This document shows positions 45,610-54,439 of a stretch of 64,000 nucleotides of DNA, in pieces; the first letter of the stretch is position 1; each line of letters begins with the position of its first letter. The translations under genes were made by a program, and so were the position numbers. The notes below the pieces were generated by a model. That model made no database searches, was not told the origin of the DNA, and worked only from the letters and a program-made list of their open reading frames with translations. Origin of the DNA: Streptomyces griseus subsp. griseus (lineage in GTDB: Bacteria; Actinomycetota; Actinomycetes; Streptomycetales; Streptomycetaceae); the NCBI RefSeq assembly GCF_003610995.1, contig NZ_CP032543.1:1488001-1552000 (forward strand), in the 5' to 3' direction.

Positions 45610-46353
45610 ATGACTGTCTCCACCGCGTCTCCCGCCGCCGGCATCCGCGTCGTCACCGTCGACCGGCCGCCCGTCAACGCGCTTCCCGTACAGGGCTGGT
45701 ACGACCTGGCCGACGCCGTCCGGGCGGCGGGCCGCGACCCGGAGGTGCGGTGCGTCGTCCTGGCCGCCGCCGGGCGCGGCTTCAACGCCGGTGTCGACAT
45801 CAAGGAGTTGCAGCGCGACCCGGGGAACACGGCTCTGATCGGCGTCAACCGGGGCTGTGCGGAGGCGTTCGAGGCGGTGTACGCGTGCGAGGTCCCGGTG
45901 GTCGCGGCGGTGCAGGGGTTCTGTCTCGGCGGCGGCATCGGCCTCGCCGGGAACGCCGACGCGATCGTGGCGGGCGAGGATGCCGTCTTCGGCCTCCCGG
46001 AGCTGGACCGGGGCGCGCTCGGGGCGGCGACGCATCTGGCCCGGCTGGTCCCGCAGCATCTGATGCGGACGCTCTACTACACCTCGCGCACGGTGACAGC
46101 GGCCGAGCTGCTGACCCACGGATCGGTCTGGCGGGTCGTGCCGGTAAGTGAACTCCTCGACGCCGCAGTCGAGTTGGCGGGGGAGATCGCCGGCAAGGAC
46201 GGCCACCTGCTGCGACTGGCCAAGGCCGCGCTCAACGGCATCGACCCCGTCGACGTACGGCGCAGCTACCGCTACGAGCAGGGCTTCACCTTCGAGGCGA
46301 GCCTGGCGGGGACCGCCGACCGGGTCCGCTCCACCTTCGGCAAGGAGGCCTGA
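45610..46353 (+). CDS. echA20: Enoyl-CoA hydratase/isomerase, EchA20-like
   Basis: A 247-residue crotonase-fold enzyme. The oxyanion-hole loops are AAGRGFNAGVDIKELQRD (about 57-74) and GFCLGGGIGLAGNADAIVAG (about 105-124). In mycobacteria EchA20 opens the steroid D ring by hydrolysing the five-membered ring of the HIEC-CoA intermediate; that assignment here rests on family and context (echA20-ipdA-ipdB-ipdC order). The start at 45610 is chosen over the longer frame from 45580, which would begin inside the operator. ipdA follows after 3 bases. Confidence 0.88.
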   Translation: MTVSTASPAAGIRVVTVDRPPVNALPVQGWYDLADAVRAAGRDPEVRCVVLAAAGRGFNAGVDIKELQRDPGNTALIGVNRGCAEAFEAVYACEVPVVAAVQGFCLGGGIGLAGNADAIVAGEDAVFGLPELDRGALGAATHLARLVPQHLMRTLYYTSRTVTAAELLTHGSVWRVVPVSELLDAAVELAGEIAGKDGHLLRLAKAALNGIDPVDVRRSYRYEQGFTFEASLAGTADRVRSTFGKEA

Positions 46354-46356
46354 GGC

Positions 46357-47250
46357 ATGACCCTGCCGCCCGCCGCACGCGACAAGTCCATGACGCCGGA
46401 GGAGGTCGTCGCCCGGCTGCGCAGCGGCATGACGATCGGCATCGGCGGCTGGGGGTCGCGCCGCAAACCCATGGCTCTGGTACGGGCGTTGCTCCGCTCG
46501 CCCGTCACCGATCTGACGGTGATCTCCTACGGCGGCCCGGACGTCGGGCTGCTGGCCGCCGCCGGGCGGATCGCCCGCCTGGTCACGGCGTTCGTGACCC
46601 TCGACTCCATCCCGCTGGAGCCGCACTACCGGGCGGCCCGGCAGCGCGCGGCGTTCGCGCTGACGGAGATCGACGAGGCGATGTTCATGTGGGGGCTGCA
46701 CGCGGCCGCCAACCGGCTGCCGTTCCTGCCGGTGCGGGCAGGGCTCGGCTCGGACGTGATGCGGGTCAACCCCGGCCTGCGCACGGTGACTTCACCGTAC
46801 GAGGACGGCGAGGAGTTCGTCGCGGTGCCGGCCCTGCGGATGGACGCGGCGCTGGTCCATCTGAACCGGGCGGACCGGCTGGGCAACGGCCAGTACCTCG
46901 GCCCCGACCCGTACTTCGACGATCTGTTCTGCGAGGCGGCGGACGAGGCGTACGTCTCCTGCGAACGCCTCGTGGAGACAGCCGAGTTGACTGAACGGTC
47001 CGGGGCGGCCCCGCAGACGCTCCTCGTCCGGCGGCACTCCGTCACCGGGGTCGTGGAGACCCCGGGCGGTGCGCACTTCACCTCCTGCGTCCCCGACCAC
47101 CCGCGCGACGAGCCGTTCCAGAAGGCGTACGCGGCCGCCGCGGCGGACCCGGCGGCCTGGGCCGGGTTCAGCGCGCGCTTCCTCCCCCCGGACGGCGACG
47201 AGAAGAGCTACCAGCAGGCGGTCCGCACCTGGCACGAGGAGCAGCGATGA
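46357..47250 (+). CDS. ipdA: CoA-transferase-family subunit IpdA (COCHEA-CoA hydrolase alpha)
   Basis: A 297-residue class I CoA-transferase alpha-type subunit. It starts MTLPPAARDKSMTPEEVVAR with the glycine loop GMTIGIGGWGSRRKPMAL. Other family segments: VISYGGPDVGLLAAAGRI and FVAVPALRMDAALVHLNRAD. With IpdB it forms the heteromeric hydrolase that opens the last ring of COCHEA-CoA in steroid catabolism (known from Mycobacterium and Rhodococcus). The stop overlaps the ipdB start (ATGA), suggesting coupled translation of the two subunits. Confidence 0.9.
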   Translation: MTLPPAARDKSMTPEEVVARLRSGMTIGIGGWGSRRKPMALVRALLRSPVTDLTVISYGGPDVGLLAAAGRIARLVTAFVTLDSIPLEPHYRAARQRAAFALTEIDEAMFMWGLHAAANRLPFLPVRAGLGSDVMRVNPGLRTVTSPYEDGEEFVAVPALRMDAALVHLNRADRLGNGQYLGPDPYFDDLFCEAADEAYVSCERLVETAELTERSGAAPQTLLVRRHSVTGVVETPGGAHFTSCVPDHPRDEPFQKAYAAAAADPAAWAGFSARFLPPDGDEKSYQQAVRTWHEEQR

Positions 47251-47996
47251 ACCCACCCGGCACTCCGGCCGCGACCCGTGCCGAGTACTGCGTGATCGCC
47301 TGCGCGGAGGCCTGGCGCGGCGACGGCGAGGTACTGGCCAGTCCGATGGGCGCGATCCCCTCCGTCGGCGCGCGACTGGCCCGGCTGACCTTCGCCCCCG
47401 AGCTGCTGCTCACGGACGGCGAGGCGACGATCGTCGGCCCGGGCGGCGAGGCGGAGGGGTGGCTCCCCTACCGCGAGCACCTCACCCTGGTCACCGGCGG
47501 GCGGCGGCACGTGATGATGGGCGCGAGCCAGATCGACCGGTTCGGCAACCAGAACATCTCCTGCATCGGCGACTGGGAGCAGCCGGCCCGCCAGCTCCTG
47601 GGAGTGCGCGGAGCACCGGTCAACACCCTGAACAACCCGGTGAGTTACTGGATCCCCCGGCACTCGCCCCGGGTCTTCGTCGAACGGGTCGACATGGTCT
47701 GCGGGGTCGGATACGACCGGGCCGAGGCGGCGGGCCCCTCGGCGACACGCTTCCACCGTATCCCCCGGGTGGTCAGTGATCTCGGGGTCTTCGACTTCAC
47801 GACCCCGGACCGTTCGATGCGGCTGGCCTCACTCCACCCGGGCGTCACGGTGGACCAGGTCCACGAGGCGACGGGCTTCCCCCTCACCGTCCCCGCCGAC
47901 GTCCCGTACACCCGCACCCCCTCCCCCGCCGAACTCGCCCTGATCCGCGAGGTCATCGACCCGTCCGGCACCCGCAACCGCGAGGTGCGGCCCTGA
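47247..47996 (+). CDS. ipdB: CoA-transferase-family subunit IpdB (COCHEA-CoA hydrolase beta)
   Basis: A 249-residue beta-type CoA-transferase subunit that pairs with IpdA. It begins with RAEYCVIACAEAWRGDGEV, and includes LTFAPELLLTDGEATIVGPG and ISCIGDWEQPARQLLGVRGA; FGNQNISC and NNPVSYWIPRHSPRVFVERV are characteristic. It overlaps ipdA by 4 bases at its start and ipdC by 1 base at its end (TGATG), so the echA20-ipdABC genes are one tight operon. Confidence 0.9.
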   Translation: MNPPGTPAATRAEYCVIACAEAWRGDGEVLASPMGAIPSVGARLARLTFAPELLLTDGEATIVGPGGEAEGWLPYREHLTLVTGGRRHVMMGASQIDRFGNQNISCIGDWEQPARQLLGVRGAPVNTLNNPVSYWIPRHSPRVFVERVDMVCGVGYDRAEAAGPSATRFHRIPRVVSDLGVFDFTTPDRSMRLASLHPGVTVDQVHEATGFPLTVPADVPYTRTPSPAELALIREVIDPSGTRNREVRP

Positions 47997-49144
47997 TGCG
48001 TACGGCGCTGACGGAGCTCGTGGGGGTGCGGCACCCGATCGTGCAGACGGGGATGGGGTGGGTCTCCGGCCCCCGTCTGGTCACGGCGACCGCACGGGCC
48101 GGGGCGCTCGGCATCCTGGCCTCGGCGACGATGACGCCGGACCAACTGCGTTCCGCCGTACGGGAGGTGAGGTCGCGGACGGACGCCCCGTTCGGGGTGA
48201 ACCTGCGGGCGGACGCCGGGGACGCGCGGGAGCGGGTGCGGATCATCGTCGAGGAGGGGGTACGGGTGGCGTCGTTCGCGCTCGCCCCGTCGAAGGAGCT
48301 CATCGCGGAGCTGAAGGACGGGGGTGTGGTGGTCGTCCCGTCGGTGGGGGCCCGGCGGCATGCGGAGAAGGTCGCGGCGTGGGGCGCGGACGCGGTGATC
48401 GTGCAGGGCGGCGAGGGCGGCGGCCACACGGGGGACGTGGCGACGACGGTGCTGCTGCCCCAGGTGGCCGACGCGGTGGACATCCCGGTGATCGCGGCGG
48501 GCGGCTTCCACGACGGGCGGGGGCTGGTGGCGGCGCTGGCGTACGGGGCGGCGGGCGTGGCGATGGGAACCAGGTTTCTGCTGACCTCGGACTCGACGGT
48601 GCCGGACGCGGTGAAGGCCCGGTATCTGGCGGCCACGGCGAAGGACATCACCCTGACGAGGGCCGTGGACGGGCTCCCGCACCGGATGCTCCGTACGGAG
48701 ATGGTGGCGGAGCTGGAGGGAGCGGGGCGGCTGCGTTCCTTGGCGACGGCGGTGCGCCGCGCGTCCCGCTTCCGCCGGATCTCCGGCCTGGGCTGGCCCG
48801 GGATGGTGCGGGACGGACTGGCGCTGCGGCACGGCAAGGAGCTGACCTGGAGCCAGGTGCTGCTGGCGGCGAACACGCCGATGCTGCTGAGAGCGGCCAT
48901 GGTGGAGGGCCGCACGGATGTCGGCATCATGGCGTCGGGCCAGGTGGCGGCCCTGATCGAGGACCTGCCGAGCGTGGGGGAGCTGGTGTCCCGGCTGATG
49001 ACGGAGGCGGAGCGGACGCTTGCGACCCTGAGCACCGAATCCGGCCCGCCCGGCACCACCTCTGGCCCGCCCGGCGACGAATCCAGCCCGCCTCGGGCCA
49101 CCTCCGGCCCGCCCGGCGCCGAATCCAGCCCGTCCGGCGCTTGA
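47996..49144 (+). CDS. ipdC: Nitronate monooxygenase-family flavoprotein IpdC, with repeat-derived tail
   Basis: A 382-residue FMN-dependent TIM-barrel protein of the nitronate monooxygenase/2-nitropropane dioxygenase family. Motifs: VGVRHPIVQTGMGWVSGPRL at the N-terminus, DAVIVQGGEGGGHTGDVATT and VIAAGGFHDGRGLVAALAYG for the phosphate site, and AAGVAMGTRFLLTSDSTVPD. IpdC is required for reductive processing of HIP-derived CoA esters in steroid degraders. The last 35 residues are five heptad repeats (e.g. ESGPPGT, TSGPPGD, ESSPSGA) outside the fold, derived from the intergenic repeat that follows. Confidence 0.88.
   Translation: MRTALTELVGVRHPIVQTGMGWVSGPRLVTATARAGALGILASATMTPDQLRSAVREVRSRTDAPFGVNLRADAGDARERVRIIVEEGVRVASFALAPSKELIAELKDGGVVVVPSVGARRHAEKVAAWGADAVIVQGGEGGGHTGDVATTVLLPQVADAVDIPVIAAGGFHDGRGLVAALAYGAAGVAMGTRFLLTSDSTVPDAVKARYLAATAKDITLTRAVDGLPHRMLRTEMVAELEGAGRLRSLATAVRRASRFRRISGLGWPGMVRDGLALRHGKELTWSQVLLAANTPMLLRAAMVEGRTDVGIMASGQVAALIEDLPSVGELVSRLMTEAERTLATLSTESGPPGTTSGPPGDESSPPRATSGPPGAESSPSGA
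49037..49141 (+). repeat. Five tandem 21-bp repeats forming the ipdC tail
   Basis: Five in-frame 21-bp units end directly at the ipdC stop codon. They encode ESGPPGT, TSGPPGD, ESSPPRA, TSGPPGA and ESSPSGA. Their sequence (CCAGCCCGTCCGGCG-like) is the same as the dispersed intergenic repeat just downstream. Confidence 0.85.
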
Positions 49145-49447
49145 GGACGCCACGTCGGCCCTGCACCGGACGACCGGGGCCATCTCCAGCCCGTCCGGCG
49201 ATCGAGGACACCCCCGGTCCGGGGCTTTCGGGGCTCTGCCCCGGACCCCGGTCCTCCATCGCCGGACGGCTGGGAGTGGTCCCGGCCATCAATCGCTGAA
49301 CGGCTGTAGGTGATCCCGGTCCTCGAATCGCTGGACGGGGTGAAGGGACCCTGGCCCTCCATCGCCGGACGGCCGAACATGGCCCCGGTCCTCCATCGCC
49401 GGACGGCCCGAGGTGGTCCCCGTCCTCAGGCGCCGGGCAGGCTGAAG
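49125..49447. repeat. Cluster of Streptomyces intergenic GC-rich repeats
   Basis: The 313-base gap between ipdC and the helicase gene is filled by copies of a short repeat in two orientations. Forward copies (CCAGCCCGTCCGGCG, then a TTGAGGAC-type end) are at 49125-49148 and 49186-49209. A hairpin with 10-bp arms (49216-49225 with 49238-49247) separates them from reverse copies (GTCCTCCATCGCCGGACGG type) near 49251, 49319, 49356, 49389 and 49422. This repeat type is abundant between streptomycete genes, from memory. The hairpin could terminate both flanking transcripts. Confidence 0.85.
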
Positions 49448-49457
49448 GCGCGCCGCC

Positions 49458-51080
49458 CTACGCTGCCCGACGTCCCCGTGCAGCGGCGCCGGAACGCCCC
49501 GTGCCCCGGGGCTCGCCGCCCGAACGCGCGGCGCCGGAGCGGCCCGCACCTCCACCGGACGCGCCACCCGCACCCGTCCCGGAACCGGTCCCACGCCGTC
49601 CCCGGCCCCGGCTCCCGGAGCGCACCGTGCCGCCGCCGGAGCCGGCCGGACCCGAACCGCCCGACCGCGTCCGCTGCTTCGGCGGAGTCGGCTGGGGCAC
49701 CTCGATCACGATCGCGACGCCCGACGGCTCACGCGCCCCCGTGATGCGGGACAGCTCCTCGTCGCTGGAGGTGACCCGGGTGGTGCGCGGCGCGATGCCC
49801 GCGTCCTGCATCAGGCGGGTCATCTCCCGCTTCTCCTCGGGCAGCACCAACGTGACGACGCTGCCGGACTCCCCGGCGCGGGCGGTGCGGCCGCCCCGGT
49901 GGAGGTAGTCCTTGTGGTCGGTGGGCGGGTCGACGTTGACGACGAGGTCGAGGTCGTCGACGTGGATGCCACGGGCCGCCACGTTCGTCGCGACGAGCGC
50001 GGTGACCTGCCCGTTCTTGAACTGGTCCAGGGTCCGGTTCCGCTGCGGCTGGGAGCGCCCGCCGTGCAGGGCGGCAGCCCGTACACCGCTGGCGAGCAGC
50101 CGCTTGGCGAAGCGGTCGGCGGCGCGCTTGGTGTCGACGAACATGATCACGCGGCCTTCGCGGGCGGCGATCTTCGTGGCGACGGCCTTCTTGTCCGTCT
50201 CGTCCAGGACGTGGAGCACATGGTGCTCCATCGTGGTGACCGCACCGGCGGACGGGTCGACGGAGTGGACGACCGGGTCGGTGAGGAACATCTTGACGAG
50301 GCGGTCGATGTTCTTGTCCAGGGTGGCGGAGAACAGCATCCGCTGCCCGTCCGCCTCGACCTGCTTGAGCAGGGCGACGACCTGCGGCATGAAGCCCATG
50401 TCGGCCATCTGGTCGGCCTCGTCGAGGACGGTGATGGCCACCTCGTCCAGCCGGCAGTCGCCGCGCTCGATGAGGTCCTTGAGCCGGCCCGGCGTGGCGA
50501 CGAGCACCTCGGCGCCGCGCCGCAGGGTGGCGGACTGCTTGGTGATCGACATGCCGCCGACGACCGTGGCCATCCGCAGGTTGACGGCGGTCGCGTACGG
50601 GGTCAGCGCGTCGGTGACCTGCTGGGCCAGCTCCCGGGTGGGGACGAGGACCATGGCCAGCGGGGCGCGCGGCTCGCTGCGGCGCCCGGCGGTGCGGGCG
50701 AGCAGGGCCAGGCCGAAGGCGAGGGTCTTGCCGGAGCCGGTGCGGCCCCGGCCGAGGATGTCCCGGCCGGCCAGCGAGTTCGGCAGGGTCGCGCCCTGGA
50801 TCGGGAACGGCTCGGTGACGCCCTGCGCCGCGAGGGTCTTCAGCAGCGCGGCCGGCATGTCGAGGTCCGCGAAGGCCTCGACGCCGGGCAGTGCGGGGGT
50901 CACCGTCTCCGGCAGGGCGAACTCGCCCTGCGGCGGCGTGGCGCGGCGGCGGGCCGGAGCCTTGCCGCGGGCGGCGCCGCCCCCACGGTTGCCCGACGGG
51001 GCCTGCGCGGTCGTGCCCTGGCCGCGGCCACGGGCCGGGCGGGAGCGGGGGGTGCGGTCCTGGCGTTCGAAGCGAGTCAT
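49458..51080 (-). CDS. DEAD/DEAH-box RNA helicase
   Basis: A 540-residue DEAD-box ATP-dependent RNA helicase. Motifs in order: Q-motif (EPFPIQGATLP), Walker A (GRTGSGKTLAF), Ia (PTRELAQQV), GG, TPGRLKDL, the DEAD box (VLDEADQM), SAT (LFSATLDK), and in the second domain VATNVAARGIHVDDLDLVVN and HRGGRTARAGESG. N-terminal and C-terminal arms are Arg/Gly/Ser-rich, typical RNA-binding tails. The start at 51080 has GGAGG 10 bases upstream. It lies downstream of a cold-shock gene in the same direction; both likely help translation or RNA folding at low temperature. Confidence 0.94.
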   Translation of the reverse strand: MTRFERQDRTPRSRPARGRGQGTTAQAPSGNRGGGAARGKAPARRRATPPQGEFALPETVTPALPGVEAFADLDMPAALLKTLAAQGVTEPFPIQGATLPNSLAGRDILGRGRTGSGKTLAFGLALLARTAGRRSEPRAPLAMVLVPTRELAQQVTDALTPYATAVNLRMATVVGGMSITKQSATLRRGAEVLVATPGRLKDLIERGDCRLDEVAITVLDEADQMADMGFMPQVVALLKQVEADGQRMLFSATLDKNIDRLVKMFLTDPVVHSVDPSAGAVTTMEHHVLHVLDETDKKAVATKIAAREGRVIMFVDTKRAADRFAKRLLASGVRAAALHGGRSQPQRNRTLDQFKNGQVTALVATNVAARGIHVDDLDLVVNVDPPTDHKDYLHRGGRTARAGESGSVVTLVLPEEKREMTRLMQDAGIAPRTTRVTSSDEELSRITGAREPSGVAIVIEVPQPTPPKQRTRSGGSGPAGSGGGTVRSGSRGRGRRGTGSGTGAGGASGGGAGRSGAARSGGEPRGTGRSGAAARGRRAA

Positions 51081-51210
51081 ACGGAATTGCCCTCCTGGGG
51101 GATTCCTGGGCAACTACGGATTCGGATCACTGCCGATGTGCTTGTCCGACCGCTTGTTGTGCGCCCCCAGGATGCGCGCACAGAACGGGTTGTTGCTCGA
51201 ACAGCACAAA

Positions 51211-51243
51211 CCGGGGCCCGCACCTTCACGGTGCGGGCCCCGG
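51211..51243 (-). terminator. Terminator after cold-shock gene
   Basis: A perfect 14-bp stem (51211-51224 with 51230-51243; CCGGGGCCCGCACC) and 5-base loop, 24 bases after the cold-shock protein stop. Confidence 0.92.
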
Positions 51244-51267
51244 TCAGAGAGGTACGCGTCGCGGCAA

Positions 51268-51471
51268 TTAGGCCGGGACGATGTTCTCCGCCTGCGGGCC
51301 CTTCTGGCCCTGCGTGACGTCGAAGGAGACCTTCTGGCCCTCCTGGAGCTCACGGAAGCCCGAGGTGGCGATGTTGGAGTAGTGGGCGAAGACGTCGGCG
51401 CCGCCGCCGTCCTGCTCGATGAAGCCGAAGCCCTTTTCCGAGTTGAACCACTTCACGGTGCCGGTGGCCAT
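51268..51471 (-). CDS. Cold-shock protein (CspA family)
   Basis: A 67-residue single cold-shock domain. The start is [20 protein letters not shown], with both RNA-binding motifs (KGFGFIEQD and DVFAHYSNI), and the chain ends [10 protein letters not shown], the normal family end. It binds single-stranded RNA and DNA as a chaperone. The ribosome binding site TAGGAG is excellent. A leader of over 100 bases with hairpins lies upstream, as is usual for genes of this family. Confidence 0.97.
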   Translation of the reverse strand: MATGTVKWFNSEKGFGFIEQDGGGADVFAHYSNIATSGFRELQEGQKVSFDVTQGQKGPQAENIVPA

Positions 51472-51640
51472 GTCATTCTCCTAAAACAGGTGCAGTGCCG
51501 AGAATCCGCACTTTACGGATTCCAAGTCGCCGCATTGAGCCCCATCCGGAGAAAGCCGGAAAACAATAAAGCGCCTGAGGAAGCATTCCCGTCAGGCGCA
51601 CATAAAGTTCATGGGTACCAAAACTGCAACGGGAACACCG
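51472..51640 (-). promoter_or_regulatory. Structured leader upstream of cold-shock gene
   Basis: This AT-richer stretch has two inverted repeats: GAATCCG/CGGATTC (51502-51508, 51516-51522) and GCGCCTGA/TCAGGCGC (51571-51578, 51592-51599). It is the likely 5' untranslated region of the cold-shock gene; long structured leaders are typical of csp genes and often respond to temperature. The promoter is not placed. It also fills the gap to fadA6. Confidence 0.5.
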
Positions 51641-51703
51641 TAGCACGTCCTCCCTGCGCGTGGTGGATCACGCCACGCCGGCCCCGAAGAAGCCGGGTCC
51701 TGG

Positions 51704-52861
<1,158 letters not shown>

Positions 52862-52905
52862 GGCTGCTGCTCCTCGGTCATCGAGAGGTGACTGGCAAGA
52901 GGTGG

Positions 52906-53517
52906 CTAGGTGCGCAGGGCGATCCCGTCCAGCACCATCGACAGGTACTGGCGGGCGATCTCTTCGGGGCTGTGGTGTCCGCCGGGCCGGTACCAGGAGG
53001 CCGCGACCCAGACGGTGTCGCGGACGAAGCGGTAGGTCAGGCGGATGTCCAGGTCGTCGCGGAAGGCGCCTTCGGCGACGCCGCGTTCCAGGGTGGAGAG
53101 CCAGAGCTTCTCGAACTTCGCCTGCGAGTCGGTGAGGTAGGCGAAGCGGGGCTGGGTGGCGAGGTGCCTGGACTCCTTCTGGTAGATCGCGACGGCGGGG
53201 CGGTGCCGGTCGATCTCCCGGAAGGACTCGGTGACCAGTGCCTCGATGGTCTCGCGGGGGCCGAGTCCGGCGGCCAGGACGGCGTCGTACCCCTGCCAGA
53301 GCTCGTCGAGGAAGGTGGAGAGGATCTCGTCGACCATCGATTCCTTGGAATCGAAGTGGTAGTAGAGGCTGCCGGCGAGCATCCCCGCCTCGTCCGCGAT
53401 GCGGCGGACGGTGGTGGCGTTGTATCCCTGGGCGGCGAAGACCTCGGCGGCGGTGGCGAGGAGTTCGCCGCGCCGTTCGGGGGTGGGGGTCACCTGGGGC
53501 TTCTTCTTGGTAGGCAC
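52906..53517 (-). CDS. kstR2: TetR-family regulator, KstR2-like
   Basis: A 203-residue TetR-type repressor. The helix-turn-helix is ATTVRRIADEAGMLAGSLYY followed by HFDSKESMVDEIL. The ligand-binding half (WQGYDAVLAAGLGPRETIEA and beyond) fits the KstR2 group, which binds HIP-CoA and derepresses the C/D-ring catabolic genes. The start is GTG 53517 (VPTKKKPQV). It lies between fadA6 and ipdF, and two matching operators are nearby (45569, 54376), which strongly supports the name. Confidence 0.85.
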   Translation of the reverse strand: MPTKKKPQVTPTPERRGELLATAAEVFAAQGYNATTVRRIADEAGMLAGSLYYHFDSKESMVDEILSTFLDELWQGYDAVLAAGLGPRETIEALVTESFREIDRHRPAVAIYQKESRHLATQPRFAYLTDSQAKFEKLWLSTLERGVAEGAFRDDLDIRLTYRFVRDTVWVAASWYRPGGHHSPEEIARQYLSMVLDGIALRT

Positions 53518-53547
53518 CCGTCCATTGTCCGCCCGCGGCCTGGGTGT

Positions 53548-54330
53548 TCACGCATGCTGGCTGCTGACGGCGACGACCTCACCGGTCATGTACGACGAGT
53601 AGCCGCTGGCCAGGAAGACGATCACGTTGGCGATCTCCCAGGGCTCGGCGTACCGGCCGAAGGCCTCCTTCTCCGTCAGCTCGGCGAGCAGTTCGGCGGA
53701 GGTGACCTTGGCCAGGTGGGGGTGGATGGCGAGGCTGGGGGCGACGGCGTTGACGCGGACGCCGTAGTCGGCGGCTTCGAGCGCGGCGCAGCGGGTGAGG
53801 GCCATGACACCGGCTTTGGCGGCGGCGTAGTGGGCCTGACCGCGCTGGGCGCGCCAGCCGACGACGGAGGCGTTGTTGACGATCACTCCCCCGGTGCCGG
53901 CGGCCTGGAGGGAGCGCAGGGCGGCGCGGGTGCAGCGGAAGGTGCCGTTGAGGGTGACGTCGAGGATCTTCGTCCACTGGCCGTCGGTCATCTCGGTGAG
54001 TTCGGCGGTCCCGCCGAGGCCCGCGTTGTTGACGACGATGTCGAGGCCGCCGTGGGCGTGTTCGGCGTGGGCGAAGAGGGCCCGTACCTGGTCCTCGTCG
54101 GTGACGTCGCAGGTCAGAGCGGTGACGCGGTCGGCACCGAACTCCTCGGCGAGGGCGTGCGCGCTCTCTTCGAGCCGCCGGGCGTGGGCGTCGCCGAGGA
54201 CGACACGTGCGCCCTCCTCCAGGAAGCGGCGGGCGGTGGCGCCGCCGATCCCGGCTCCGGCGGCGGCGGTGACGACGGCGGTGCGGCCCGCCAGCAGTCC
54301 GTGGCCCGGCAGGTAGTCCGGTGCGCCCAT
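53548..54330 (-). CDS. ipdF: SDR-family dehydrogenase, IpdF-like
   Basis: A 260-residue short-chain dehydrogenase. The cofactor motif is AVVTAAAGAGIGGATARRFL, the NNAG motif is IVVNNAGLGGTAELTEM, and the catalytic Tyr-Lys is in QAHYAAAKAGV. It ends EIANVIVFLASGYSSYMTGE. In mycobacteria IpdF oxidises 5-hydroxy-HIP-CoA to HIP-CoA; the assignment here is from family and position between kstR2 and fadE30. It is the first gene leftward from the second operator. Confidence 0.85.
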   Translation of the reverse strand: MGAPDYLPGHGLLAGRTAVVTAAAGAGIGGATARRFLEEGARVVLGDAHARRLEESAHALAEEFGADRVTALTCDVTDEDQVRALFAHAEHAHGGLDIVVNNAGLGGTAELTEMTDGQWTKILDVTLNGTFRCTRAALRSLQAAGTGGVIVNNASVVGWRAQRGQAHYAAAKAGVMALTRCAALEAADYGVRVNAVAPSLAIHPHLAKVTSAELLAELTEKEAFGRYAEPWEIANVIVFLASGYSSYMTGEVVAVSSQHA

Positions 54331-54375
54331 CGGCCCATCCCCCTACTCCTCGACGGTGCTTGGGTCGTACGTTAA

Positions 54376-54395
54376 CCTACCAAACACTTGTTAGG
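54376..54395. promoter_or_regulatory. KstR2-like operator, copy 2
   Basis: On the minus strand this reads CCTAACAAGTGTTTGGTAGG, sharing 16 of the 17 core bases with the operator at 45569. The inner part fits 9 of 10 fixed positions of the recalled mycobacterial KstR2 box. It lies 46 bases upstream of the ipdF start and 44 upstream of fadE30, so one site can control both divergent transcripts. Confidence 0.8.
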
Positions 54396-54439
54396 GAACC
54401 GCCTCGGCGTCAGTGCCGACCTCACGGAAGGCAGGCCCC

